DNA from: Agarilytica sp045430305
Lineage (GTDB): Bacteria; Pseudomonadota; Gammaproteobacteria; Pseudomonadales; Cellvibrionaceae
Reading direction: 5' to 3'
Length of the DNA stretch: 64,000 nt
Assembly (NCBI GenBank): GCA_045430305.1
Contig: JAILXW010000001.1
Location: forward strand, 372,001 to 436,000
The notes beneath the pieces were generated by a model. That model was not told the DNA's origin. It did no database searches and saw only the letters and a program-made list of their open reading frames with translations. Shown piece by piece: positions 1-10,245 of the stretch. A program made the position numbers and the translations under genes. Numbering within the stretch: the first letter of the stretch is position 1; every line of letters begins with the position of its first letter.

Positions 1-3000
1 CAATTGACGGAGGTTCGGTAACGAGTTCTGCAACAGTCAATTTTGATGGTATTGAGGTTGTTGAAGGCAACTCCGCTATTGATACCTTAACAGTAGACTC
101 TGACTTTTCTGGAGACGTATATCTATTTGCCGGTAACGACGACGTCACTTTAAATGCAAATATCACAGGCACATTCAATACCGGCGATAACGATGACTTA
201 GTGAGAATCGCAGCTACCGGGTTAACCACCACGGTGAACACAGGTAATAATTCCGATACCCTCCGTATTACACACACCTCAGACAGCACATGGGTTATTG
301 ACGGCACCAATACTGTTGACGGCGTTAGCTTTTCAAATGTCGAAACACTCGAAGGAAATGATGCGGTAGACACAATAACGCTTACCGATGCCATCAACCG
401 AATCGATACCTTCGGTGGTGAAGATACCTTGAATATTGGTGATGATGTCACGACGTTAAATACCGGCGACGATAATGACACAATTAATATCGATGTCGAT
501 GGTATTACTGTCGTGTTGGATGCAGGTAACGGCGCAACTGATCAATTAAATATTACGCACGCGAATACTAGCACTTGGACATTTGATACAGCTGACACCG
601 TTGACAATGTGACCTTCTCAGCGGTAGAAAACTTACAAGGGAATGGTGCGGTCGACACTGTAGTAGTCAACACCGCGTTCACAGGGTCGCTCGATACTTT
701 GGCTGCAAATGACCAAGTGACGTTAAATGCAGATTTTGCAGATTTAGATTTAGGTGCGGGTAACGACGATGTCGATATTACGATTGATAATCTAACAGCG
801 ACGATAGTGGGTGGCGATGACTCCGATACGCTAACAATTACTCATGCCAGTACAAGTGATTGGGATATTGATACTTCCAGCACCGTCGATTCAATTAGTT
901 TTACAGAATTTGAAAATCTTGTTGGTAACAACCAAGTTGATACAGTTGTGGTAAACAGCGCAATAAGTTCGATCGATACAAGTGGTGGTAACGATGTTAT
1001 CGGCTTAAATGCTGATGTTGCCACCTTACTAGCGGGTGGTGGCGACGACACTATTTTCGTTAACATCAGCACCTTTGCAGGAAATATAAACGCTGGTAAC
1101 AATAGCGACGAACTCATTGGCCCTGCACGCGCGGCGGGCCAACAAAACGATTGGAATATTACTTCAGATAATTCAGGAACGCTGAATACGACAGCCGTAT
1201 TTTCTAACGTGGAAACGGTGTCGGGCAATGATGGCGATGATGTGTTCGTTATTGACGACGGTGCAACGATCGAGAACGTGCGTGGTATCGCACTGGCGCT
1301 TGGTGTTGATACCGGAACAGATACCTTAAATATTAATGATGTGGGCACAACGAACTGGACCGTCTCAGGCGATGGTGAAGGTGCTGTTAATGCTGGTGCA
1401 AGTAATTTCTACAGTATCGAAAACTTAACCGGCGGTGCTGATGTCGATCAGTTTGTGTTTAATAATATAAATGCGCTGATCTCCGGCTTAATTGATGGTG
1501 GTGAAGACCAGGTAGCACCAAATATTGATAGCGTTACAGATAGTTTAGATTTGACCGTCTTTACGACAGGAGTCGTTGTTGAGTTAGGCGATACTGTAAC
1601 GCCCTCTAACCCTGAGCCAACGATTACAACAAATCTTCACGTCGACAACATCGAACAAATTACTGCAGCTCCGGGCATCAGCGACGCCGGCGAGGACGAT
1701 AATTGGGTGGCCGTTAACTATACGGAGGACGTTCGTTGGAGGCTAACGCCATTTAACGACGGATATTTTGAATTGTTGGTTTCTGTTGCCGACGGTACTG
1801 CGATCGAAAATACGCGAATCGACTTTTTAAATTTCGGAAGCATTCGAGGCGGCGATGGGAACGAAGATTCCGATATTAACCCGGGCACAAACATCACAGG
1901 GCAGTACATTGCTGGCGATGGATTACGTACTCTTAACTACGGCGCCATTGATCCTTCAGAGTTAATTTTGGTAGATGTCGATGATCGTATTCTTTCCGTT
2001 ACTGGTAACGGAAACACGATTATTCGATCGATTGCTTCTACCAATGACGACTGGGTTATAAATGCGCCGAATACTGGGCAGTACACAAATAATATTGATA
2101 TTACTTTTGATTTTACCCAAGTGAATCAGCTTATTGGTGGTAGTGGTAACGACAGTTTTACGTTTACTGCGACGGGTGACTTAATTGATGGCTCAATCAA
2201 TGGTGGTACGGGTGTTAACACGATTGACAGTGCCGCGGCCCTCAGTGATTTATTATTTGGTTTAAATGAACTAGCGAGTAACGTTACTGTTTCCGTCTCT
2301 TATATCGGTGGGGTTACTTCTAGTGTTGACTTCACCGAAACACTTTTGTCCTCTCGGACGGGTATTGTTGATCTTCTAAATATTTCAGATTTGGATGCGA
2401 ATGCCGCAACTAATAACACGCTCTACAGTGGTGTCACACCTGACTATATTTGGAGTATTGGTCAAAGTGGAAGTGATAATAGCGTGAGCGGAAATGCGCA
2501 AACATTAACGTTTACAAATGTGGGCAACGTTGTAGGTGGTGATGCCGACGATACCTTTAATGTATTTTCTTTAGGTAGTATTACTGACAGTTATGATGGG
2601 GGCCTGGGTGACGATACCGTTGATTTTACTGCTTTAACGGGTGCAATAAATCTTTCGCTCGACTCAGAAGTTACGACAAATATTGACGTTCAAGTTCAAG
2701 GAATAGAAACGCTTGAATTATCAGGTTCTGAAAATCGCATGGTTGGTGGTGATGCCGGTTCTACCTGGACAATTGATCAAATCAATGCGGGTAGTGTGGT
2801 TTATGGCGACGATGCCTTCATCGGAACGCAAAGCCTAACCATGACAGGTAATGTCAGTCATATCGTCGCAGGTGGTGGCAATGACGATTTTATCTTTGAT
2901 GGTGCAGGTATTATTAACGGCACTATCGATGGCGGTGCGGGCATCGATACTCTGAATGCGAGCACCTCATCACAGGGTTTGGTCGTTCAAATTTCTGGGG

Positions 3001-6000
3001 TGAATGATGATGTTACCGATACAGGGGCATCCACCGTTGACCTGTTCGCCTTTGAAGATGTCTCGGTAAACTCGGCGCAAAACAATGAGCTGCGCGCGAA
3101 TGCAGTGGCTGCAAATACATGGACGATAAATGGTTCAGATGCAGGCGCGTTAAATGGCATGACGTTCAGTGGTTTTGCAAACCTAACCGGTAGTACAAGC
3201 GTAGATACCTTTACTCTTGATGGAAGTGATGTAATTACCGGTGTGATTGATGGTGGTTTGGGTGTAGGCGACCAAGTGAATGTTACTGGTGTGATTCGCG
3301 ATGTGGTCGTGGCGGTTTCCGATACTGCAACGTCTGATATTTCCATTGTTAATATCGAACAAGTTGATGCGCTAGGTTTGAACAACCGCATTGTTGCTGA
3401 TGATGAGGTTAACAGCTGGGTCATCAATGATTTTGATGATGGCCAACTTAGTGGTGCTTCTTTTGAGAATGCTTTGGCTTTTACTGGCTTTGCCAATCTG
3501 CAGGGTGGCAGCGATCGAGATAATTTCGTTTTCGATGTTAATGGTCAAGTGAGCGGCCAAATAGATGGTACAGATCCGGCTATTGGTACGGCTTTACAAA
3601 TTGATACTGTAGATTTATCGGCGCTTAATAGCGCGGTAACGATCTCGCTCAATTCCGCTGTCGATGGCGACGTGGATCTTTTGAATATCGAAGAAATTAT
3701 TGCAAATGCTACCTTGAGTAATTCACTTTATGCGGATGATATTGACAACAACTGGTTGATTGATGAAGAAAATACCGGTGATTTATTAAATAGTAATATT
3801 TCTTTTGCGGGTTTTGCGAATATATTTGGCGGCAGTGGTAACGATATTTTCACGTTTGAAGCGTTGGGGAATATTACCGGTGTCGTTGATGGTGGAAGCC
3901 AGCCGGTTAATGGTGCCGACCAAGTGGATATGAGTCAGCTCGATGTTGTTCGAGTGGTGGTGGGGGATACCACCTCAGGTTTTGTCGATATAGAAAGCTA
4001 CCGTGGTAACAATACCGATTCTATTATTACTGCAGCCAATTTAACGAATACTTGGACGTTAGATGGTGCAGAAAATAGTGGCCGAATCGTTGACCAGCTA
4101 TCAAACACGATTCTATTTGAAGATTTTAATGAGCTAGAGGGCGGCACTCAGAATGATGACTTTATTCTTTCTGGTGGCTCAGTGAGTGGCGAGATTCGCG
4201 GTGGTTTAGGGAATGACGATCTTATTGTGACTGTGGTCGATGGTGTAAACGGCCAAGTAAGTTTTGATGGCGGTGATGGCACTGATACCGTTTCGACTTC
4301 TGGCGGTAATATTGAATACACCGCCAGCTATACCGCAGACCTAACAGGGGCGGCGAGCCTCGAATATAATTTCCAAGACACAAATGCTTTGGTGACTTAT
4401 TCCGTCGATTATGTTGATGTAGAAAGTGTTACTGACAATGTGCTCGCTAGCGTTTTGACCGTTAACGACCTTGCTGCGAATGCAGACACTATTGTTCTAG
4501 ACACGGCACAATTTACATTGAATGCCCTTGAACAAGTTACTTACGACAATAAGAACAGTTTGTCGGTATTGGCCGAGAATGGCGATAGCGTATTCATCGA
4601 AGGCCCGGTTGTACTGGCCAGTACCGTAGAGATTTCTAGTGGGTCTGTCGTCGCGAACGATACTGATGCGGAAATTCAGGCACTCCAAGTTAATTTTGTT
4701 GGCAATCAAACAATTGGAACTGCAGATACACCGATCGAACTAAATGTTGACGGTGTCGCGATTGAAAGTGCGCAGGGAAATGTTTATCTGAGCGAGGCCA
4801 ACACTATAAACATTACATCAATGAGTAATAACTCAGGTGATATTAACTTGGTTGCCGGTAGCGATATTGCAGACGGTTCAGCCTTGTCAGGGTCAAGCGT
4901 TTTGGATTTTACCAGTCTCAATGGCTCCATTCTTCTGAATGAAAACAACAGCTTTACGAATACTATCAATTTGGTTGCGGCGAATGATATTGAATTAACG
5001 AATACTTCAACCAGTTTGCTCGGTGATATTACGGCTCAAAACCTTACGGTAATCGCCGGTGGTAATGTAACAGACCAAGGCACAATTAATATTTCCGCCA
5101 ACGCATCGTTCACAATGAATAGTAATAATCTGTTGCTAAATTCACCGGCTAATGATTTTTCAAATGTGAGTGTGACAGGCGCTAACAATGTGGATCTTGT
5201 CGATGTAGATGATGTTTCTGTACAAGGGAGTGCGCTCGGAGATTTTACTGTAGTCGCCGAGAATCAGATATCTGCGATCGTCGGTGTCACAGGCGAAGAT
5301 ATATTCTTACAGTCTAATACAGGTGCAGTTTCAATTAATGGGAATGTAACAGCCGATAATTCAGTAACGCTTATCGGTGAAGGCGTCGATGTATTTGCGG
5401 AAGTGCGTGTGAGTGATACGAGCCTAGGCAATGCGGTAGAGATTAATGCTGGCGCAGGCACACTTGTACTCGCAGGCGGTATTGATACATCAAATTCGAA
5501 TGCCGTAGCCGGTGATGTAGTACTAACAGGTAGTAGCATTGATCAGCAGCAGAGCGCAAATATTGTTGGTGGCGACATCGCGTTAACATCAGCCACGTCG
5601 ATTACGCAATCTTCTGATATTCTCGCAGAAGGGAATGTCACCACACTTGCGAATGGTGGCAATATAGATATGGAACCCGGTTCGCTAACACAAGGGCAAA
5701 CGGTTGAATTAAGTTCTACTGCTGATATTACCCTTGAAACTATTATTGCTGATACATTGATTATCAATGGGGTAAATATTTATCAACTGGGCAACTTAAT
5801 CGTCGATGCGGAAGTTACTGTACAGGCTGGCGATGTATTACAGAGCGCACAAGACACATCTCTAACAAGTACAACAGGCAATATTGTACTTGATGCAACA
5901 ACTATTGATCTCGACGGAAATGTAGCGGCACTAAACGGTTCTATCACTGGTACCACTAGCGGCGATATTTTAAGTTCGGCAAGTTTATCAGCAAACACCA

Positions 6001-6932
6001 TCGTTCTAGATTCGGGCGGTGCAATTGCAATGACTTCGGCCTCTACGATAATTGCAGAGACTGGCATTTCTTTAACCGCCGAAAATGACCTGGCTTTGTC
6101 ATCGTTACAAGTAAACCCCAACATCGAAAGTACAATTACGCTTGTTTCTGATAGTGGGGGTTTGCAAGACAATAATGGAGATACCTTAAACTTTATCGCG
6201 AATGTCTTGGATATTAATACAGAAACCAATATTGGCTCGTCTTCCGACGCGATCGACACGCAAGTCGCAGTACTAAATGCGTTAAACAATGGGGTGGGAG
6301 CTCCTGGTTTTGTAAATATCGCGAATGATGGTGCGTTAAGCGTGACAGCTTTAAGGAGTAATACTGACATCAGTATTGCGAATCAGGGCACTTTAACCAT
6401 GGTGAACTCTTCCGATCCAGATTACGCCTATGACCGCACCGATACCGATGCCCGTACTGCAGGGGGTACCATCAATGCTAACTATAATTCAGGTACGGTA
6501 AATATTATTGTAGATGGTGGCGATTTATTGGCTGCAAACCCACCAAGCCTAAACCGCAACAGGCCAGAGATCGTCGGTGAGTTTGTGAATGTTTCCGTAG
6601 ATGGAAATTTTGGTGGCACCAACGGTCGCCCGATTGTCGTCTATGCCCAGGAGCAAATGAGTATTTCCCGCGCTTCTGGTGGTATTTTCCCAATATGGGG
6701 CTTCAACACTCCTCCGAACCAACCACTTATCACTGATGCTGACCTAGTTGATTCATCAGCCATTGGAAATGTGAGTGAACTCTTAGTTGACGTTGAGTCA
6801 GCCGACGAAATCGACCCCGCGATCTTCACTGAAGTACGTAACTACTCATACGATAATATATCGATTAGAATGCCGCGCGATCAGCTCTACGAAGAGGAAG
6901 AAGAGGAAGAGGGCGATGAGTTTGCTCTTTAA
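1..6932 (+). CDS. Giant TpsA-type exoprotein (5' end outside window)
   Basis: The frame is open from base 3 to the TAA at 6930-6932, so the start lies upstream; about 2,310 residues are visible. The protein is very rich in Asp, Asn, Gly, Thr, Ser and Val and has almost no Cys. It contains Gly/Asp-rich turns of the GGSGND and GGGGND type, as in secreted beta-roll or beta-helix proteins. The first third has three repeats of about 95 residues anchored on an L-x-I-T-H-x-x-x-S-x-W motif and a later V-E-x-L-x-G-N-x-x-V-D-T motif. The final part (about 4450-6900) changes to FHA-like beta-helix sequence. It ends in a run of seven Glu and then GDEFAL. The gene for a TpsB transporter begins 67 bases downstream, so I infer a two-partner-secretion substrate exported to the cell surface. 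The usual N-terminal TPS domain is not in the window. Its ligand or activity is unknown. Confidence 0.8.
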   Translation, partial: IDGGSVTSSATVNFDGIEVVEGNSAIDTLTVDSDFSGDVYLFAGNDDVTLNANITGTFNTGDNDDLVRIAATGLTTTVNTGNNSDTLRITHTSDSTWVIDGTNTVDGVSFSNVETLEGNDAVDTITLTDAINRIDTFGGEDTLNIGDDVTTLNTGDDNDTINIDVDGITVVLDAGNGATDQLNITHANTSTWTFDTADTVDNVTFSAVENLQGNGAVDTVVVNTAFTGSLDTLAANDQVTLNADFADLDLGAGNDDVDITIDNLTATIVGGDDSDTLTITHASTSDWDIDTSSTVDSISFTEFENLVGNNQVDTVVVNSAISSIDTSGGNDVIGLNADVATLLAGGGDDTIFVNISTFAGNINAGNNSDELIGPARAAGQQNDWNITSDNSGTLNTTAVFSNVETVSGNDGDDVFVIDDGATIENVRGIALALGVDTGTDTLNINDVGTTNWTVSGDGEGAVNAGASNFYSIENLTGGADVDQFVFNNINALISGLIDGGEDQVAPNIDSVTDSLDLTVFTTGVVVELGDTVTPSNPEPTITTNLHVDNIEQITAAPGISDAGEDDNWVAVNYTEDVRWRLTPFNDGYFELLVSVADGTAIENTRIDFLNFGSIRGGDGNEDSDINPGTNITGQYIAGDGLRTLNYGAIDPSELILVDVDDRILSVTGNGNTIIRSIASTNDDWVINAPNTGQYTNNIDITFDFTQVNQLIGGSGNDSFTFTATGDLIDGSINGGTGVNTIDSAAALSDLLFGLNELASNVTVSVSYIGGVTSSVDFTETLLSSRTGIVDLLNISDLDANAATNNTLYSGVTPDYIWSIGQSGSDNSVSGNAQTLTFTNVGNVVGGDADDTFNVFSLGSITDSYDGGLGDDTVDFTALTGAINLSLDSEVTTNIDVQVQGIETLELSGSENRMVGGDAGSTWTIDQINAGSVVYGDDAFIGTQSLTMTGNVSHIVAGGGNDDFIFDGAGIINGTIDGGAGIDTLNASTSSQGLVVQISGVNDDVTDTGASTVDLFAFEDVSVNSAQNNELRANAVAANTWTINGSDAGALNGMTFSGFANLTGSTSVDTFTLDGSDVITGVIDGGLGVGDQVNVTGVIRDVVVAVSDTATSDISIVNIEQVDALGLNNRIVADDEVNSWVINDFDDGQLSGASFENALAFTGFANLQGGSDRDNFVFDVNGQVSGQIDGTDPAIGTALQIDTVDLSALNSAVTISLNSAVDGDVDLLNIEEIIANATLSNSLYADDIDNNWLIDEENTGDLLNSNISFAGFANIFGGSGNDIFTFEALGNITGVVDGGSQPVNGADQVDMSQLDVVRVVVGDTTSGFVDIESYRGNNTDSIITAANLTNTWTLDGAENSGRIVDQLSNTILFEDFNELEGGTQNDDFILSGGSVSGEIRGGLGNDDLIVTVVDGVNGQVSFDGGDGTDTVSTSGGNIEYTASYTADLTGAASLEYNFQDTNALVTYSVDYVDVESVTDNVLASVLTVNDLAANADTIVLDTAQFTLNALEQVTYDNKNSLSVLAENGDSVFIEGPVVLASTVEISSGSVVANDTDAEIQALQVNFVGNQTIGTADTPIELNVDGVAIESAQGNVYLSEANTINITSMSNNSGDINLVAGSDIADGSALSGSSVLDFTSLNGSILLNENNSFTNTINLVAANDIELTNTSTSLLGDITAQNLTVIAGGNVTDQGTINISANASFTMNSNNLLLNSPANDFSNVSVTGANNVDLVDVDDVSVQGSALGDFTVVAENQISAIVGVTGEDIFLQSNTGAVSINGNVTADNSVTLIGEGVDVFAEVRVSDTSLGNAVEINAGAGTLVLAGGIDTSNSNAVAGDVVLTGSSIDQQQSANIVGGDIALTSATSITQSSDILAEGNVTTLANGGNIDMEPGSLTQGQTVELSSTADITLETIIADTLIINGVNIYQLGNLIVDAEVTVQAGDVLQSAQDTSLTSTTGNIVLDATTIDLDGNVAALNGSITGTTSGDILSSASLSANTIVLDSGGAIAMTSASTIIAETGISLTAENDLALSSLQVNPNIESTITLVSDSGGLQDNNGDTLNFIANVLDINTETNIGSSSDAIDTQVAVLNALNNGVGAPGFVNIANDGALSVTALRSNTDISIANQGTLTMVNSSDPDYAYDRTDTDARTAGGTINANYNSGTVNIIVDGGDLLAANPPSLNRNRPEIVGEFVNVSVDGNFGGTNGRPIVVYAQEQMSISRASGGIFPIWGFNTPPNQPLITDADLVDSSAIGNVSELLVDVESADEIDPAIFTEVRNYSYDNISIRMPRDQLYEEEEEEEGDEFAL

Positions 6933-6998
6933 CTATTTCTAAGTCATCATCCAAGGGCTATGCTGTGTAGCTCTTTTGTTTATAAAATCAAAATAAGA

Positions 6999-8882
6999 AT
7001 GAATCTACAGTTTAATAAAATAACCATCCTCATCATTCTTTTGCTTCTTACCGGCGGCCAAGTATCGGCACAAGGTTTTTTGCAGATGCCTGATACAACA
7101 GAAGTGCCAGAGTTTGAAGAAGAATCTATGTTGCTGGATCTTGATGTTCCTCCAGTACTCGATCGCGACCCCGACCCCAATGCTGGGCCGCGTCTTAATG
7201 TTCAAGAGTTTAGATTACAAGGGGTGGTTGAATTCCCTAAGCTTGGTATTACGCGAAAAAAATTGATTGAGCGAATTGAGAAAATTCGTTTTGATTTGAT
7301 GAAAGAGGGGCAGTTGCTCGATTCGGGTTACACCATTGATGAAATTGGAGAGGTGTCTGACCTCATTGCTGATATTGAAAAAGAATCTGGCGAGCAGCAC
7401 GTTGGCCCCTTAGAGGTTCAAAAACTTGTATTTTTGATTCGTGAACAGCGTAGAAGTCGTGGTGTGACCTTGGGAATGATTGAAACGGTCGCAGATACGA
7501 TTACTAAGTTTTATCGCGAGAAGGGGTTTATTCTAGCTAAAGCCTATATTCCAGAACAGAAAGTACGCGATGGTGTTGTGACGCTTACCTTACTGCTTGG
7601 TGAATTAGGTGATGTAACCGTAGAAAATCGCAAGCGTGTACGCGAAGGCCTTATTCGTAATGTATTCAAACACGATTTTGATGCGCCGGTCGCCAGTTGG
7701 CGAACGGAAGAAAACTTGTACCTTGTTAATGATATTCCTGGTCTTAGTGCGCAAGGTTTTTTCTCACCAGGGGTGCAGGTTGGTGACACTAAGCTTACGG
7801 TAAATGTATTGGAAGAAAAATGGTACACCGGTAACGTACGATTAGATAACCATGGTTCAGAAGCCACTAGTGAAAACAGAGCTTACCTAGATTTAAAAAT
7901 TCATAACCCCTTTGGTATTGGCGACGAACTGTATATAGCCTTATTACAGTCGTATAACCCAGACGCCTCTACCTATTGGTCTGTTCGCTACCAAGCATTT
8001 GTTGGCAGCCCTCGCGTTCGATTAGAGGCGGGCTTTTCGACGAATGATTTCGTTTCTAGAGACATTCGTGGTGTTAGTGATGATTTGTTTACGGGTGAGT
8101 CTGAAGTTGCTGATATTAAGGCTAGTTATATTTTTAAACGAAGTCGGGTAAGAAATTCTTCTATGTATTTGGGTTATATGGATATTGCAACAAAATTAGA
8201 TACAAATAATCTCATAGAGGAAAGCTCGAAAAAATATAGTTTGGGATATAGTTTTGATGTTTTAAATCAAAAAAAACGACAGTTGTACATAGGGAATGTT
8301 TCTATGTCAAACGCGAAAGTAGATTCTACTGATGCTGTTCTAGGTGCGGAAGGCAATGATGGTTCAGGTAGTGAATCAATGGCTAATTTTGATTTCTCAG
8401 TTCTTTCTTTTGTGAAATTACCGTTTACAAATGTAGATACACGCGTTGTTTATAAGGGGCTTGGTCAATATTCTGGAGCTACTCTCTCAAATATTAACCA
8501 AATCAGTTTGAGTGGGCCGGGAACAACTCGCGCCTTTGGTATCAATGGTTTTCAAGCGGATGACGGTTTGTATTTGGGAGTTGATTGGTTTTTTTCCTTT
8601 CCTAATTTCGGCGATATAAAGCTGTTTGGCGAGTCCCTAAGTCGCGTTTTCAAACCATATTTGTTTGCTGACTATTCTTTCGGTTTACTTCAGCCACCTG
8701 AAGGAAGTGAAGAGGGCGTAAGTACTGGCAAGCTGGCTAACTACGGTGCGGGGCTTTCGATGGATATAAGTTCTTTTAGTGCTAGCTTATTTGGGGCCTC
8801 GCCAATTATCGATAAGGTGGCCGACAGGGAAGATCAAACACCTACAAGCAACTTCTATTTCGAATTGCAGTATACGTTTTAA
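6999..8882 (+). CDS. TpsB/ShlB-FhaC family outer-membrane transporter
   Basis: This is a 627-residue Omp85-superfamily protein that would export the upstream TpsA exoprotein. I chose the ATG at 6999 because it gives a normal Sec signal peptide (MNLQFNK basic start, a Leu/Ile-rich core, then SAQ-G). An in-frame ATG at 6960 would add 13 residues before it. The mature N-terminus is acidic and Pro-rich. POTRA-like segments follow, with the typical stretch TITKFYREKGFILAKAYIP and DGVVTLTLLLGELG. The second half is beta-barrel-like with alternating hydrophobic residues, and the protein ends in FELQYTF, a C-terminal Phe suited to BAM-dependent insertion. It lies 66 bases after the exoprotein stop, presumably in the same transcription unit. 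The family assignment is firm; the pairing with the neighbour is inferred from position. Confidence 0.88.
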   Translation: MNLQFNKITILIILLLLTGGQVSAQGFLQMPDTTEVPEFEEESMLLDLDVPPVLDRDPDPNAGPRLNVQEFRLQGVVEFPKLGITRKKLIERIEKIRFDLMKEGQLLDSGYTIDEIGEVSDLIADIEKESGEQHVGPLEVQKLVFLIREQRRSRGVTLGMIETVADTITKFYREKGFILAKAYIPEQKVRDGVVTLTLLLGELGDVTVENRKRVREGLIRNVFKHDFDAPVASWRTEENLYLVNDIPGLSAQGFFSPGVQVGDTKLTVNVLEEKWYTGNVRLDNHGSEATSENRAYLDLKIHNPFGIGDELYIALLQSYNPDASTYWSVRYQAFVGSPRVRLEAGFSTNDFVSRDIRGVSDDLFTGESEVADIKASYIFKRSRVRNSSMYLGYMDIATKLDTNNLIEESSKKYSLGYSFDVLNQKKRQLYIGNVSMSNAKVDSTDAVLGAEGNDGSGSESMANFDFSVLSFVKLPFTNVDTRVVYKGLGQYSGATLSNINQISLSGPGTTRAFGINGFQADDGLYLGVDWFFSFPNFGDIKLFGESLSRVFKPYLFADYSFGLLQPPEGSEEGVSTGKLANYGAGLSMDISSFSASLFGASPIIDKVADREDQTPTSNFYFELQYTF

Positions 8883-8891
8883 CGTCGAGCG

Positions 8892-9194
8892 CTAAAATAA
8901 ATCATCGAAACCGTGAAAGGTCTCAGGCTCAAAATCTTCTAACGGGTTGCTGTACAGCTCGTCACTGAAATCGTTATCGTAGCCTGCACCAAATTGTGAA
9001 CCGCCAGTTTCTGGTGCTGCCGTCATGGCCACATTTAGATGGCCCCACGATTCATTATCGTACTCAGCCAAGTCGCCATCGTCGTACTGAATTTCAATTG
9101 TGCCGTATTTATCGTCTACGGCCACTATCTCAAACAACTGCCCGGTTGCAAGTTCTACGTACCACGATCCGATTGCAGGATATAAAGAAGCCAT
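8892..9194 (-). CDS. Small acidic conserved protein
   Basis: This is a 100-residue acidic protein of unknown role. The N-terminal half (about residues 8-50) looks like a small beta-barrel: GSWYVELATGQLFEIVAVDD, then IEIQYDDGDLAEYDNESW. That resembles short proteins from related gammaproteobacteria that handle a 'text plus direction' type fold; I cannot name it with certainty. The C-terminal half is low-complexity and acidic (DNDFSDELY, DFEPETFHGFDDLF). There are no membrane segments or signal peptide. It converges with the TpsB gene, with only 9 bases between the two stops, and stands alone on the minus strand. Confidence 0.7.
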   Translation of the reverse strand: MASLYPAIGSWYVELATGQLFEIVAVDDKYGTIEIQYDDGDLAEYDNESWGHLNVAMTAAPETGGSQFGAGYDNDFSDELYSNPLEDFEPETFHGFDDLF

Positions 9195-9606
9195 ATGTGC
9201 CCCATTGCCTTTTTTGTATGCTCACCTTTTAAGCTAACACCGTTTATGAGAGCCTGCTTATAACGTTTCTTTCTGTGATTCATCGGCTTAATAATTATGG
9301 AAAAAAATACAGTCGTAAGTGGTTGATTTATGTCGTATTATTGTTTCGAGTGATTTTAGTTTTTAAAAGAATTACTTCTAAACTCAAGGCTGTACATATA
9401 AAAACAATCTAGCCTGTCGTCACGGGTAGTTGGCTGCCAATCAAAGTATTTCACACCGGCTTTGTTGGTCAACGAGCGCACGAAAATACGTCAAAGACTT
9501 TTGATGCGTCTCCTAAATTGAAGCCCCACCTAAGATAGAGAGGAAGAATGCTTTGGCTCAGGCTGTTTATCGCAACGCGAGGCCAAAAGTTTGAAGGAAA
9601 AGCATA
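9195..9606. other. Intergenic region upstream of psrA
   Basis: About 410 bases are AT-rich in the first 200 bases and carry no convincing gene. They should contain the promoters of the divergent 100-residue protein and of psrA. A minimal frame (9548-9607) encodes only 19 residues and ends on the psrA start codon. It could be a leader peptide, but nothing else supports it. Confidence 0.4.
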
Positions 9607-10245
9607 ATGACCAACAACGATACTGCTGAACGAATTCTACATTCCGCTACTTTGTTATTTGCTGAGCGAGGCTTTGCTGAGACCTCTTTACGTACCATTA
9701 CGGGTATGGCCGAGGTGAACCTGGCATCAGTGAATTACCATTTTGGAAGTAAAAAGGCACTCATTCAGCAGGTGTTTTACCGCTTCTTATCGCCGTATTG
9801 TCGTGAGCTAGAAAAAGCATTAGACGTGCTTGAAGAAACATCTGATGGCAAGCCTTCGGCAGAAGAACTATTACGCTGTATGCTGAACACGCTTTTAGTC
9901 TCCACAGAAGAGATTCATGAAAACCCGCAAATTTTTATGCGCTTGCTGGGCCTTGCGTATACTCAGTCGCAAGATCATTTACGCCATTATGTAAAAGGGG
10001 AGTTTAACGGTACGTATAAGCGTTTTGTTCACATGCTTAAAGACGTATGCCCGAACTTAGACCCGGTGGAGTTTTATTGGCGTTTGTATTTCATGTTGGG
10101 GGCTGGTGTATTTACCTTGTCGGGGTTCGACTCTTTGCGCGCCATTTTAAATGCAGATTACGAACAAGACACAGACCTTGATTCCGCGATCGATATGATG
10201 ATCCCACCCATTGCAAGAATGTTAACCTCGCCAAATGTCAGATAA
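9607..10245 (+). CDS. psrA: TetR-family regulator, PsrA-like
   Basis: This is a 212-residue TetR/AcrR repressor. The N-terminal helix-turn-helix spans about residues 10-55 (AERILHSATLLFAERGFAETSLRTI, then LASVNYHFGSKKALI, the classic TetR recognition helix with YHFGSK). The C-terminal domain is helical and ligand-binding. PsrA of Pseudomonas senses long-chain fatty acyl signals and controls beta-oxidation and rpoS. The placement immediately before nagZ matches the Pseudomonas order, which supports PsrA over a generic TetR call. The start has a good ribosome site (GAAGGAAAAG). Its last 11 bases overlap nagZ, so the two are probably translationally coupled. Confidence 0.8.
   Translation: MTNNDTAERILHSATLLFAERGFAETSLRTITGMAEVNLASVNYHFGSKKALIQQVFYRFLSPYCRELEKALDVLEETSDGKPSAEELLRCMLNTLLVSTEEIHENPQIFMRLLGLAYTQSQDHLRHYVKGEFNGTYKRFVHMLKDVCPNLDPVEFYWRLYFMLGAGVFTLSGFDSLRAILNADYEQDTDLDSAIDMMIPPIARMLTSPNVR

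Noticed and set aside
842..1348. Minus-strand frames within the exoprotein and other long genes
   Set aside because: They lie opposite strongly repetitive or highly biased coding sequence and have no ribosome sites or family features.
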